53,619 nt of DNA from Planctomycetales bacterium (GTDB lineage: Bacteria > Planctomycetota > Planctomycetia > Pirellulales > Lacipirellulaceae). A program made the translations under genes and the position numbers. The notes beneath the pieces were generated by a model. That model saw only the letters and a list, made by a program, of their open reading frames with translations, made no database searches and was not told where the DNA came from. Location of the stretch: assembly GCA_020427155.1 (NCBI GenBank), contig JAGQOW010000016.1:1-53619 (forward strand). Reading direction: 5' to 3'. Position 1 is the stretch's first letter; the number at the start of each line of letters is the position of its first letter. Shown here one piece after another: positions 44,446 through 52,901 of this stretch.

Positions 44446-46242
44446 ATGAGCTACCGCACATTCAAGCATGCTTTGGGCGAAACCAACTTGGAACGGAAGT
44501 GCCGTTTCTTGTTTGGGGCGTGCTTGCTGCCGCTGATCGCGGGTAGCTTCTGGTGGTATGGTTCTGAGACCGACAAGATTGTGGTCGAAAACAATCGACC
44601 GGTGGCCGATTCTGTGATCAATTTTGCGGTGCTTGCAGCGCACAAATCGATCTTTGCCGCCGATGTCGGGCAGCCCAACGAGAGCATGATCAAGGTGAAT
44701 GAGAAGCTGGAGGAGAGCTTTCGCAGTAACACGGTCAGCTGGTATTTCATTCACCCCGACAACACCGAGCGGATTGGCAAGCCTGAAGATACATTTGAAT
44801 ACGACCTTCTCGATCGTTGGTCCGAGCTTGGCGAGGATCTCGTGACCGATGCCAATATTGAAGAGATGATGAAAAAGCCTAAGGAAGAGCAGCCTTGGGA
44901 ACAGCGAACTGGAGGAGAAGGAACCAATCAGTTTTATCAATACTATTATCCGATTTTTACTAAAGAGTATTGCATTGGTTGCCATAGTACGCCGATGGTC
45001 GATGTTTTCTGGCCAGAACTGCGAGTAGGAGATTTGCTGGCGGTTGCTCGTGTCACGATTGACATGGAAGAAACCAACGATCAGATCGCGATGAACCGGG
45101 CCATGTTGATTATCGCGGCTATCGTGACGGTGTTCCTGGCGATGATTGCGCTTTACGTGATTGTGCGATATGTCATCGTCAAACCCTTACGACATCTGCG
45201 CGACGTGAGCGATGCGATTCGACGTGGGGAAGTTGAGGAGCGGGCCTCGATTCGCACGGGAGACGAATTCGAGGAGCTGGGAGCCGCGTTTAATCGAATG
45301 TTGCGCCAGCTGTTGCGCCAGCAAGATGAGTTGCGAGCGGTCAACGACGAACTCGACGGCAAAATCGATGAGATGGCCCAGGCCAATATGCGTCTCTTCG
45401 AGATGAACCAGTTGAAAAGCGATTTTCTCGCGACTATTAGCCACGAGCTGCGTACGCCGCTCAATAGCATCATCGGTTTTAGCGATTTGCTCAGTACGGT
45501 AGATCGGCTCAACGACAAAGAGCGGCGCTACACGCACAACATTCAAACGTCGGGCAAACAGTTGCTTGAGATGATTAACGACATTCTCGATCTGGCAAAG
45601 ATCGAGAGTGGCAAAATGGAAGTGCGGCCAAGCGATTTCGACCTGGCGTTGGTGGTGATCACGCAGTGCGACATGGCCCGCCCGCTGAGCGAAAGAAAGA
45701 ATATCGATCTGGAGTGTGAGATTGCGCCAGGTATGGAACCGATACGGCAGGACCAAGGAAAGCTGGAGCAGATTCTGAACAACCTGCTTTCTAACGCGAT
45801 CAAGTTCACACCCGACGGCGGTCGGATCAACGTCTCGGCCCGTCGCGACCGACGTGGCGATTTGCGATTGTCGGTGGCCGATACTGGCGTTGGCATCAGC
45901 GAATCGGAACAGTTGTTGGTATTTGAAAAATTTCGGCAAGGCACGTCAGTTTTGCCTTCCGGCGATGCGATGACCCGCGAGTATTCGGGCACCGGTTTGG
46001 GATTGTCGATCGTTCGTGAACTGTGCCGATTGCTGGGAGGAGAGATCACGCTAGAAAGCGAGCTGAGCAAAGGCAGCGTCTTTACGGTTCATTTGCCATG
46101 GAAGCTCACCAAGCTGCCCCGGCTGGAATCGCCGCTTGCCGATGAGTTGAGACAAATGACTAAAATGCGACCCGAGATATCGGCCGTAGCGCCAGCGGTC
46201 GATCCCCCACTCGATTCAACATCCAAGGACGCGATCAGTTGA
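44446..46242 (+). CDS. Membrane histidine kinase with Tll0287-like heme domain
   Basis: A 598-residue sensor kinase. A first membrane helix (FLFGACLLPLIAGSFWW, about 22-38) leads to a periplasmic region of about 180 residues of the Tll0287-like (DUF3365) type, holding the c-type heme motif CIGCH at 176-180. A second helix follows (about 221-246), then HAMP (KPLRHLRDVSDAI, about 246-300), a coiled coil, the H-box SHELRTPLN (His333) and the ATPase domain (NNLLSNAIKF, DTGVGIS, GTGLGLSIV). A heme ligand there may sense redox state or a gas. ATG 44446 is the start. The stop overlaps the rnhA start by one base. Confidence 0.9.
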   Translation: MSYRTFKHALGETNLERKCRFLFGACLLPLIAGSFWWYGSETDKIVVENNRPVADSVINFAVLAAHKSIFAADVGQPNESMIKVNEKLEESFRSNTVSWYFIHPDNTERIGKPEDTFEYDLLDRWSELGEDLVTDANIEEMMKKPKEEQPWEQRTGGEGTNQFYQYYYPIFTKEYCIGCHSTPMVDVFWPELRVGDLLAVARVTIDMEETNDQIAMNRAMLIIAAIVTVFLAMIALYVIVRYVIVKPLRHLRDVSDAIRRGEVEERASIRTGDEFEELGAAFNRMLRQLLRQQDELRAVNDELDGKIDEMAQANMRLFEMNQLKSDFLATISHELRTPLNSIIGFSDLLSTVDRLNDKERRYTHNIQTSGKQLLEMINDILDLAKIESGKMEVRPSDFDLALVVITQCDMARPLSERKNIDLECEIAPGMEPIRQDQGKLEQILNNLLSNAIKFTPDGGRINVSARRDRRGDLRLSVADTGVGISESEQLLVFEKFRQGTSVLPSGDAMTREYSGTGLGLSIVRELCRLLGGEITLESELSKGSVFTVHLPWKLTKLPRLESPLADELRQMTKMRPEISAVAPAVDPPLDSTSKDAIS

Positions 46243-46712
46243 TGTCGGAACTTCCAGAAGTTCATTTGTTTACCGATGGTGGTTGTAGCGGCAATCCCGG
46301 GCCTGGGGGCTGGGCTTTCTTGTTGCGTCATCCCGCGTCCGACAAACAGTTGGAAGGCTCCGGAGGCGAGGCGGAGACGACCAACAATCGGATGGAGCTC
46401 GCGGCAGTGATCGAAGGATTGTCCGCGCTGAAGAAGCCTACGCGGGTCGAGCTTTTTACCGACAGCGTCTATGTTGGCAAAGGCATGAGCGAGTGGATGC
46501 CCAAGTGGAAGGCCAACGGCTGGAAACGAAAAGAGGGCAAGCGGTTCGTGCCAGTAAAGAACGAAGATCTCTGGCGCCGTCTGGATGAATTGCTTGGAAC
46601 CCATACCGTGCGCTACACGCGAGTAGCCGGCCATAGTGGGCATCCCGAGAATGAACGCGTCGACGAATTGGCCGTGGCGGCCTACCAGAAGTTCTTGGGC
46701 TTGGGACAGTAA
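46242..46712 (+). CDS. rnhA: Ribonuclease HI
   Basis: A 156-residue enzyme that cuts RNA in RNA-DNA hybrids. ATG 46242 overlaps the TGA of the previous gene (TGATG). Catalytic acidic residues are seen in order: Asp in LFTDGGCSGNPGPGGW, Glu in NNRMELAA, Asp in FTDSVYV, and Asp in ENERVDELA near the C-terminus. Length and motifs fit the bacterial type I enzyme with the basic protrusion (KWKANGWKRKEGK). Translational coupling with the histidine kinase upstream is likely. Confidence 0.95.
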   Translation: MSELPEVHLFTDGGCSGNPGPGGWAFLLRHPASDKQLEGSGGEAETTNNRMELAAVIEGLSALKKPTRVELFTDSVYVGKGMSEWMPKWKANGWKRKEGKRFVPVKNEDLWRRLDELLGTHTVRYTRVAGHSGHPENERVDELAVAAYQKFLGLGQ

Positions 46713-46763
46713 CTCAGCTGATTCGCCCGGTGACGGAGTCGCGCTGCGCGGTAGAATGCCGCT

Positions 46764-48848
46764 ATGGAAACCGTCGAGGCCAAAGCCCTGCTCGCAACTC
46801 CGGTCGAAGCTCTCTCCAGCGTTAATCGTCAGCGCAGAGAACTTCTGCACAGGCGCGAGATCTGGACGGTCGGCGACCTGCTATTCGACTTTCCACGCGA
46901 CTACCAAGATCTCTCCGACGAGCGGCAAATCGCCCAACTCGACGAAGGCGAGTTGCAGAGTGTTCGCGGCGTGGTGGCCGAAGTGTCGACGTCGGGGGGG
47001 CGATTCGGTAAGTCGCGAGTTTCGATTCTGGTTGGCGATAGCAGCGGGCATCTTCGCGCCACGTGGTTCAATCAGCCATTCATGCGCGAAAAATTTGAAG
47101 TGGGACAGCGTTTGCTGCTTACTGCCAAACCAAGAATACGCGGCATGATGTGGGAAATGTCGCATCCGCAGGTGGTGTGGCTGGGAGACGATGAATCGGA
47201 GGGCGAGGCAAGAAAGATCTTGCCCGTCTATTCGCTGACCGAAGGTCTGTCGCAGTACCACATGCGACGCATGGCTGCCAATGTGGTCGAAGCTTTTGGC
47301 AGCGTGCCTGCCGAGGTCTTTCCGGAAGCGTTGCTGGACAAGTTTCGCCTGATGCCCATCCATGACGCATTGCGAGCAATTCACTTGCCCGAGGATCAGC
47401 AGGAGATGTTGCAGGCGCGACGGCGGTTCATTTTTCAAGAGCTCTTTGTCCTGCAGTTAGCGGTTGCCATTCGCCGGGGGCAGCAGCAGTTGACCCTGGC
47501 GCCCCAGCTGCCGAGTACAACCAAGATCGATGCTCGTATTCGCCGTTTACTGCCCTTCGAGTTGACTGCCAGTCAGGAGCAGGTAGTTCAAGAGGTTGCA
47601 GCCGACATGGCGCTCGATCGGCCGATGAATCGACTGCTGCAAGGCGACGTTGGCAGTGGTAAGACGATTGTTGCGCTCTATGCGATGCTGGTGGCCGTCG
47701 CCCACGGCCAGCAGGCGGCGCTGATGGCTCCGACCGAGATTCTCGCCCGGCAGCACGCGGATACGCTGGCCGATATGTTGAAAGCCAGTCGGGTGAGCTT
47801 CGCCGTTCTGGCTGGCGGAACGAACAAGCATGAACGCGACGAGATACTTGAAAAACTAGCTCTCGGTGAGATCGACGTAGTGCTGGGAACTCACGCGATC
47901 ATTCAAGAAGGGGTGAAATTCAAGAATCTCGCGTTGGTCGTGGTCGACGAACAACACAAGTTCGGAGTTCGGCAGCGAGCGGCTCTCAGGCAAGACGGGC
48001 ATTCGCCTCACTATCTGGTGATGACGGCCACTCCCATACCTCGCACGCTGACTATGACGTTGTTTGGCGACCTGGATATTTCGGCCCTCCGCGAAATGCC
48101 TGTGGGACGTCAACCGGTAAACACTTATCTCGTCGAAGTGAGTCTACAAGACGCCTGGTGGCAGTTTGTCCGCGACCGGCTACGCGAAGGACGGCAGGCT
48201 TTTGTCGTAGCACCTCTCATTGATGAATCGGAAACGGTTTCCGCACCAAGCGTGGCCGAGGCATTCGAGCAATTGACCAACGGCGAACTAGAGGCCTTTC
48301 GTAGCGGACTGTTGCATGGCCGCATGTCGCCGACAGAAAAGCAGCAGGCAATGGACGACTTCCGCTCGGGCAAGACGCAAGTGTTGATCAGCACCTCGGT
48401 GATCGAGGTCGGGGTCGATGTGCCGAACGCTTCGGTGATGGCGGTCGCCGGCGGCGAGCGATTTGGATTGGCTCAGCTGCATCAACTGCGAGGGCGCGTC
48501 GGGCGGGGCAACCATCCAGGGTTCTGCGGCGTCCTGTTGGGCGAGGCGAGCGAGAAAGGCCGCGAGCGTTTACAGGCGTTTGCCAACTCAAACGACGGTT
48601 TTGCGCTTGCCGAACTCGACTTCGAACTACGCGGCCCTGGCGACTTGTTTGGAATTCAACAGCACGGCCTGCCGCCGTTACGGATTGCCGACTTGCAGCG
48701 CGACCGCGACCTGCTTGAGGAAGCCCGTCGCGAAGCCCAGCTATTAGTTGCTGCCGATCCAGGTCTCAAACACGAGCATCATGCCAAGCTCCGCCGTCAA
48801 ATGCTCATCCGTTACGGCAAGGCGCTCGACTTGGGCGACGTCGGCTGA
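46764..48848 (+). CDS. recG: ATP-dependent DNA helicase RecG
   Basis: A 694-residue branch-migration helicase that remodels Holliday junctions and stalled forks. The N-terminal wedge domain (TVGDLLFDFPRDYQD, VRGVVAEV) is followed by motif I GDVGSGKTIVA (about 293), DEQHKFG (about 394), TATPIPRTL, and motif VI QLRGRVGRG near the C-terminus. The C-terminal LRGPGDLFGIQQ block is the RecG signature. ATG 46764 lies 51 bases after the rnhA stop, and the genes probably share a transcript. Confidence 0.96.
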   Translation: METVEAKALLATPVEALSSVNRQRRELLHRREIWTVGDLLFDFPRDYQDLSDERQIAQLDEGELQSVRGVVAEVSTSGGRFGKSRVSILVGDSSGHLRATWFNQPFMREKFEVGQRLLLTAKPRIRGMMWEMSHPQVVWLGDDESEGEARKILPVYSLTEGLSQYHMRRMAANVVEAFGSVPAEVFPEALLDKFRLMPIHDALRAIHLPEDQQEMLQARRRFIFQELFVLQLAVAIRRGQQQLTLAPQLPSTTKIDARIRRLLPFELTASQEQVVQEVAADMALDRPMNRLLQGDVGSGKTIVALYAMLVAVAHGQQAALMAPTEILARQHADTLADMLKASRVSFAVLAGGTNKHERDEILEKLALGEIDVVLGTHAIIQEGVKFKNLALVVVDEQHKFGVRQRAALRQDGHSPHYLVMTATPIPRTLTMTLFGDLDISALREMPVGRQPVNTYLVEVSLQDAWWQFVRDRLREGRQAFVVAPLIDESETVSAPSVAEAFEQLTNGELEAFRSGLLHGRMSPTEKQQAMDDFRSGKTQVLISTSVIEVGVDVPNASVMAVAGGERFGLAQLHQLRGRVGRGNHPGFCGVLLGEASEKGRERLQAFANSNDGFALAELDFELRGPGDLFGIQQHGLPPLRIADLQRDRDLLEEARREAQLLVAADPGLKHEHHAKLRRQMLIRYGKALDLGDVG

Positions 48849-48899
48849 TGTTTGCTGCTTGCGAATCCACCACAGTTTGTGCGGTGACAGCGGTCATGT

Positions 48900-49004
48900 T
48901 ATTGACCCCTGAGCGGCAATTGAGCCACCGCCACTATCGGTTTTCGGCAGGAGGTAGCGAGTAGCGGCGGGGGCACGGGTCCATTAATTGCGCAGGGGTC
49001 AATA
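48900..49004. mobile_element. MITE-like palindromic element
   Basis: A 105-base stretch with terminal inverted repeats TATTGACCCCTG (48900-48911) and CAGGGGTCAATA (48993-49004), perfect over 12 bp and extended inwards by GCAATT/AATTGC with a small bulge. An inner partial stem (CCGCCACTA against TAGCGGCGG) follows. No open frame fits. TA flanks the TTGACC ends on both sides, as a target duplication would. It lies 51 bases after the recG stop. Possibly a non-autonomous element; a transposase is not in the window. Confidence 0.6.
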
Positions 49005-49105
49005 GTACGGTGCTGTCGAAAGCAGCAAAGGGTTCACAAAGACGCGATCACTATGAACTAAGCCAAGAATACCCGCGATCTACCAGATCGCCGGGGAATC
49101 GCTTT

Positions 49106-49342
49106 CTACTCAGCGAGCATCGTTTGCAGCTGGCGGAGCGCTCGCGAGATGAGTACACGCGTTGTCCCCTCGGTCTTCCCCAGCTTTTTAGCGATTTCCT
49201 TCGAAGGCAGGCCGATGAAGTATCGCAATCGGACTGCTTCGCGCTGCTCGGCGGGGAGATTCTCCAGGGCCGTCAGCAGCGCCAATTGCTGAGGATGGTG
49301 CAATCCTAGCTCTGTCGGGATTTTGGTATCATAATCGGACAT
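49106..49342 (-). CDS. Stand-alone sigma-70 region 4 protein
   Basis: A 78-residue protein that is almost all sigma region 4: ALENLPAEQREAVRLRYFIG followed by LPSKEIAKKLGKTEGTTRVL and an ISRALRQLQTMLAE helix, a typical ECF-type helix-turn-helix that contacts the -35 element. Region 2, which binds the -10 element and core polymerase, is absent, and I find no remnant of it on the minus strand before ATG 49342: only 41 bases separate it from the kinase start. It may be a truncated ECF sigma factor or a DNA-binding regulator. It is divergent to a Ser/Thr kinase gene. Confidence 0.82.
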   Translation of the reverse strand: MSDYDTKIPTELGLHHPQQLALLTALENLPAEQREAVRLRYFIGLPSKEIAKKLGKTEGTTRVLISRALRQLQTMLAE

Positions 49343-49383
49343 CGAGTGAATACTGCACGGCAGCTGCTTGAGAGCGAAACGAC

Positions 49384-51687
49384 GTGACGAACCGGTCCTA
49401 TTCTACAGTCCCCGGCGCAACTTCCCAGGTTGAAGATCAACACTGGGTGAGCGTGGCGTTGGCGGTCGACGAGCTGGTGGAAGCGTGGGAATCGTATCTG
49501 GCCGGCAACGGGCCAGAACCATGCATCCAAGAGTTTTTGCCTGCAGACGACGAGATGCTCAGGCGGTTGGCACTACCAGAGCTGGTGAAGATTGACCTGG
49601 AACACCGCTGGCACCATAACCGTTCGCCCCGGTTGATGGAGTCTTACGCCGAGGAGTTTCCCGAACTCGGCGCCCCCGGCAAGTTGCCGGCTGAGCTGAT
49701 CCACGAAGAGTTGCAAGCGCGGATGCAGGCAGGGCAAGAAGTGAACGGCCGAGAAATCAAGAACCGTTTTCCTGAGCAAGCCACGGCGCTGTTGTCATTG
49801 GTGGGTGGAATGGCGGTGGCAGGGACGCCGACCAACACCTACTTCTCGGAGACAAAGAAGGAAAGCCGAGTCGGTTCGAAGATCGAACCTGCCAACGAAG
49901 CGGTTTTGGCTTACGAACCGGGCGACAAGGTCGACGACTTTGAGTTGCTTACGCTGCTGGGCAAAGGTGCTTTTGCGCAGGTGTTTCTGGCTCGGCAAGT
50001 TTCCTTGGAACGTTTGGTGGCGCTGAAGATTTCGTCTTCTCGAGGGAACGAGCCGAAGACGCTGGCGCAGCTCGACCATCCTCACGTTGTTCGCGTCTTC
50101 GACCAGAGGCAGAACGCAGATCCTCCTGTTCATTTGCTTTATATGGAAGTCATCTCCGGGGGCACACTCTTGGAGGTGGTAAAACGATTTCGCAAGGCGA
50201 ATCCCGATGCACGATCGGGCAACCTGCTGTTAGAGGCGGTCGATGAGATGCTCGACGCGCGGGGAGCATCGCGTCCTACGAATTCTCCCAGCCGCAATTG
50301 GCTGGCCAACGCTTCCTGGCCACTGGTCGTTTGCCAGATTGGCGCTCAACTGGCGAAAGGTCTTGCCTACGCCCATGAGAAGGGCGTTATGCACCGCGAC
50401 ATCAAGCCTGCCAACGTGCTGTTGACCCCCGAGGGTTCGCCCAAGCTGGCCGACTTCAATGTCAGTTACAACGGTGGACAGGCCGACGAAAACCCCGAGG
50501 ATACTTTTGGCGGCTCGCTGGTTTACATGTCTCCCGAGCAGTTGCAGGCTTGCCATCCCATGTTGGGAGGATCGCCGCATCTGGTGCGCGGCGCGAGCGA
50601 TGTCTATTCGCTGGGAGTGTTGCTCTGGGAGCTGCTTTGCGGGCAGCGTCCCTACGACGAAGTCTCGACTCCCGAAGGAGGACAGCTGGCGAAGATCCAG
50701 CGGATGATCGACGAACGCCACTACACCGACTTCACGGAGCTCGCCAAGCAGTTGCCCAGGGATTGTCCCGAATCGTTACGGCAAGTCCTGCTGCGCTGCT
50801 TACAGCCACGTAAGGACGAGCGCTACAAGTCGGCAGCCGAGGCGGCCCAGGCATTGGAACTTTGTCTCTATCCGCACTGCTGGAAGCTGATGCAACCGCC
50901 GACCAACCTGCTGTGGCGGCTGATCGAGCGCTTGCCCCTGTTGAGCATCGTACTAGCGGGGCTCGTGCCCAACGCCTTGGCTGGCTTTTTCAACTTCTCG
51001 TACAATCGTCAGAGAATCGAGCAGGGATTCCCAGCCAGGGTCCTCGAACGATTCGACCACGTTCAATTGTGGGTCAACGGAATCGTCTTTCCGCTGGGGG
51101 TCGTGATCGGTGTGTGGGTCGCACTGCGGATACGGCAGATGCTGCGCCCCGAGAGTCCGGAAGATTCGCAAGAGGCGGGTAGTCGCGTGCTGTTCTTCGG
51201 GCGACTGATTTCTCTCATGGTGCTGGGATTGTGGACCGTCTCGGGAATCATCTTTCCCATTGCTACCGACTTGGGATTCGATCTCGAGGGAGCCGTCGGC
51301 TATTACTCCCACTTTTTCATGTCGCTGGTGTTGTGCGGCATCGTGTCGATGGCTTATCCCTACTTTCTGCTGACCGCCATTGCCGTGCACAGTTTCTTTC
51401 CCAAACTTGTGCGAGACGGCGTCGTGACGGGCCCGCAATGGGATCATCTGCAACGACTGCGATCGCTAAACCGTTTTTACCTCGCGATGTCGGCCTTGGT
51501 GCCGATGCTGGGGGTGTTGGTCGCCGAGGCTGCGGGAAGCGAACTTCGGTGGGCGCTGATGGTCGCCAGCGGCGGCGGTATCGTCGGCTTTGCTGCCATG
51601 TTCGGCCTGGAGCGTTTCATCGATCGAGACCTCAATGCGCTGGAGCGAATCGCCCTCGGCAAGCCGCGCGCTGCCTACGAAGTCTGA
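49384..51687 (+). CDS. Membrane Ser/Thr protein kinase with planctomycete-type N-terminus
   Basis: A 767-residue protein from GTG 49384. Residues 20-145 form the N-terminal helical region common in planctomycete kinases (WESYLAGNGPEPCIQEFLP, LVKIDLEHRW). The kinase core spans about 180-495: LLGKGAFAQVFLA glycine loop, VALKIS lysine, HRDIKPANVLL (about 337), and ADFNVSY, where DFN replaces DFG but the Asp is kept. GSLVYMSPEQ and DVYSLGVLLWELL follow. About six membrane helices fill 518-750. It probably senses membrane or cell-surface signals. Divergent to the sigma region 4 gene at 49342, suggesting a functional link (inference). Confidence 0.9.
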   Translation: MTNRSYSTVPGATSQVEDQHWVSVALAVDELVEAWESYLAGNGPEPCIQEFLPADDEMLRRLALPELVKIDLEHRWHHNRSPRLMESYAEEFPELGAPGKLPAELIHEELQARMQAGQEVNGREIKNRFPEQATALLSLVGGMAVAGTPTNTYFSETKKESRVGSKIEPANEAVLAYEPGDKVDDFELLTLLGKGAFAQVFLARQVSLERLVALKISSSRGNEPKTLAQLDHPHVVRVFDQRQNADPPVHLLYMEVISGGTLLEVVKRFRKANPDARSGNLLLEAVDEMLDARGASRPTNSPSRNWLANASWPLVVCQIGAQLAKGLAYAHEKGVMHRDIKPANVLLTPEGSPKLADFNVSYNGGQADENPEDTFGGSLVYMSPEQLQACHPMLGGSPHLVRGASDVYSLGVLLWELLCGQRPYDEVSTPEGGQLAKIQRMIDERHYTDFTELAKQLPRDCPESLRQVLLRCLQPRKDERYKSAAEAAQALELCLYPHCWKLMQPPTNLLWRLIERLPLLSIVLAGLVPNALAGFFNFSYNRQRIEQGFPARVLERFDHVQLWVNGIVFPLGVVIGVWVALRIRQMLRPESPEDSQEAGSRVLFFGRLISLMVLGLWTVSGIIFPIATDLGFDLEGAVGYYSHFFMSLVLCGIVSMAYPYFLLTAIAVHSFFPKLVRDGVVTGPQWDHLQRLRSLNRFYLAMSALVPMLGVLVAEAAGSELRWALMVASGGGIVGFAAMFGLERFIDRDLNALERIALGKPRAAYEV

Positions 51688-51752
51688 CGCTGAACATTCA
51701 AGAGTTGTATACCCTGGGAGATGACCGCCGGTATACAATCCCAAAACTACTG

Positions 51753-52784
51753 CTAATTAACAATCACGTTTGGCCTGCGCACTCCCGGCAGAAACACGAC
51801 TTCAAACACTTCTCGTCCACCTGTGAGGAACTCCAGCGAGCCCAGTTGGCGGCCGGTACTTGTATCGACCAGCGCCACTCCGGCAAACAGACGAGCATGT
51901 CGCTCGCGCACCGGTGGGGCATCGAGTACATGTTTGCGGCGTATCTTCGAAAGACCCACGAGCGCGTACTTGTCGATCAGGCAAAGACCTCGCGTGAACC
52001 CTGGCAACGAACAAACTTCTCGACGCTCTGTGGTTGCAGCGTCGAAACGGACGAGCGTGCCGTGTCCAGAATCACATAGCCACCAACAATCGTTATGCCA
52101 GCGGGGCGAGTGGGGCATGCAGAGTCCTCGTGCGACGACGCGGCTTTCTTGCACGTCGAGAAGTACTCCTTGAGTAAACCGGTTTTCTTCACGCCAACCG
52201 CCCGGCTGTGCAGTTTCGCAAAACGCAGTCGCCATGGCAGGCCGGCCGTCTCGAAGGCCGATGCCATTGAGATGACAGCAGTCCTGCGGCACAATCGCTT
52301 CGAGAAATGGCGGTTGCCATACGCATAGAAATCGTTTCTTCGGCGTTGCCCGGGCAATGCAATTGAAGCGGGTATTAGCAAAGTAAAGGCCGCGATTGCC
52401 GAAGGCCAGGTCGTGAGCATTGAGTTTGCCGGTAGGGAACCCTTGGTCTAGCGTGAAAACGGCATCGGAACCGTGCCGCGGGGGGGTGGGACGCTGCTCG
52501 AGAGTATTTCGAAACTGCAACAGCTGCGTGCGAGTGGCGACGGCCAATTGACCATCGCGAGTGGCCAGCCCCATTGGTCGCGCCAGCGGCCGTAGTCGAT
52601 AGCCGATCTTGCCTGCAAAACTGCTTACGAGGATAAGTTTGCCAGAAGTGTAGGTGGTGATAGCCAGCGATCCGCCCGAGGCAGCGAGCCATGCGGCCAT
52701 CTTGCCGTGGGCACGGCAACGCAATCGCGAGCCCTGGGGGCTGCTGGCCGGCGGAGGGTGGTCGGTTCCTTGACCCATGGGCAC
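51753..52784 (-). CDS. TIGR03032-family protein (DUF4915-like)
   Basis: A 343-residue protein of a family seen in cyanobacteria and planctomycetes. Landmarks are AWLAASGGSLAITTYTSGKL, DCCHLNGIGLRDGRPAMATA, MPHSPRWHNDCWWLCDSG and GSLEFLTGGREVFEVVFLPG near the end. The repeated blades suggest a beta-propeller. No catalytic motif is clear; the His and Cys in the central blocks may bind metal. The start is either GTG 52784 or ATG 52778, two codons later. It is divergent to the phosphatase-like gene, with 117 bases between starts. Confidence 0.85.
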   Translation of the reverse strand: MPMGQGTDHPPPASSPQGSRLRCRAHGKMAAWLAASGGSLAITTYTSGKLILVSSFAGKIGYRLRPLARPMGLATRDGQLAVATRTQLLQFRNTLEQRPTPPRHGSDAVFTLDQGFPTGKLNAHDLAFGNRGLYFANTRFNCIARATPKKRFLCVWQPPFLEAIVPQDCCHLNGIGLRDGRPAMATAFCETAQPGGWREENRFTQGVLLDVQESRVVARGLCMPHSPRWHNDCWWLCDSGHGTLVRFDAATTERREVCSLPGFTRGLCLIDKYALVGLSKIRRKHVLDAPPVRERHARLFAGVALVDTSTGRQLGSLEFLTGGREVFEVVFLPGVRRPNVIVN

Positions 52785-52901
52785 ATCGGGTGAGGGTTGA
52801 GGGCCTGGAAGTGGAGGGGGAAGGCCTTGGTATCATGACATTGTGTGGGAAACTGGCAAGCCTCGTTCGTCATTTCTTGTCCCGCGTGCTATTATCGCTG
52901 C

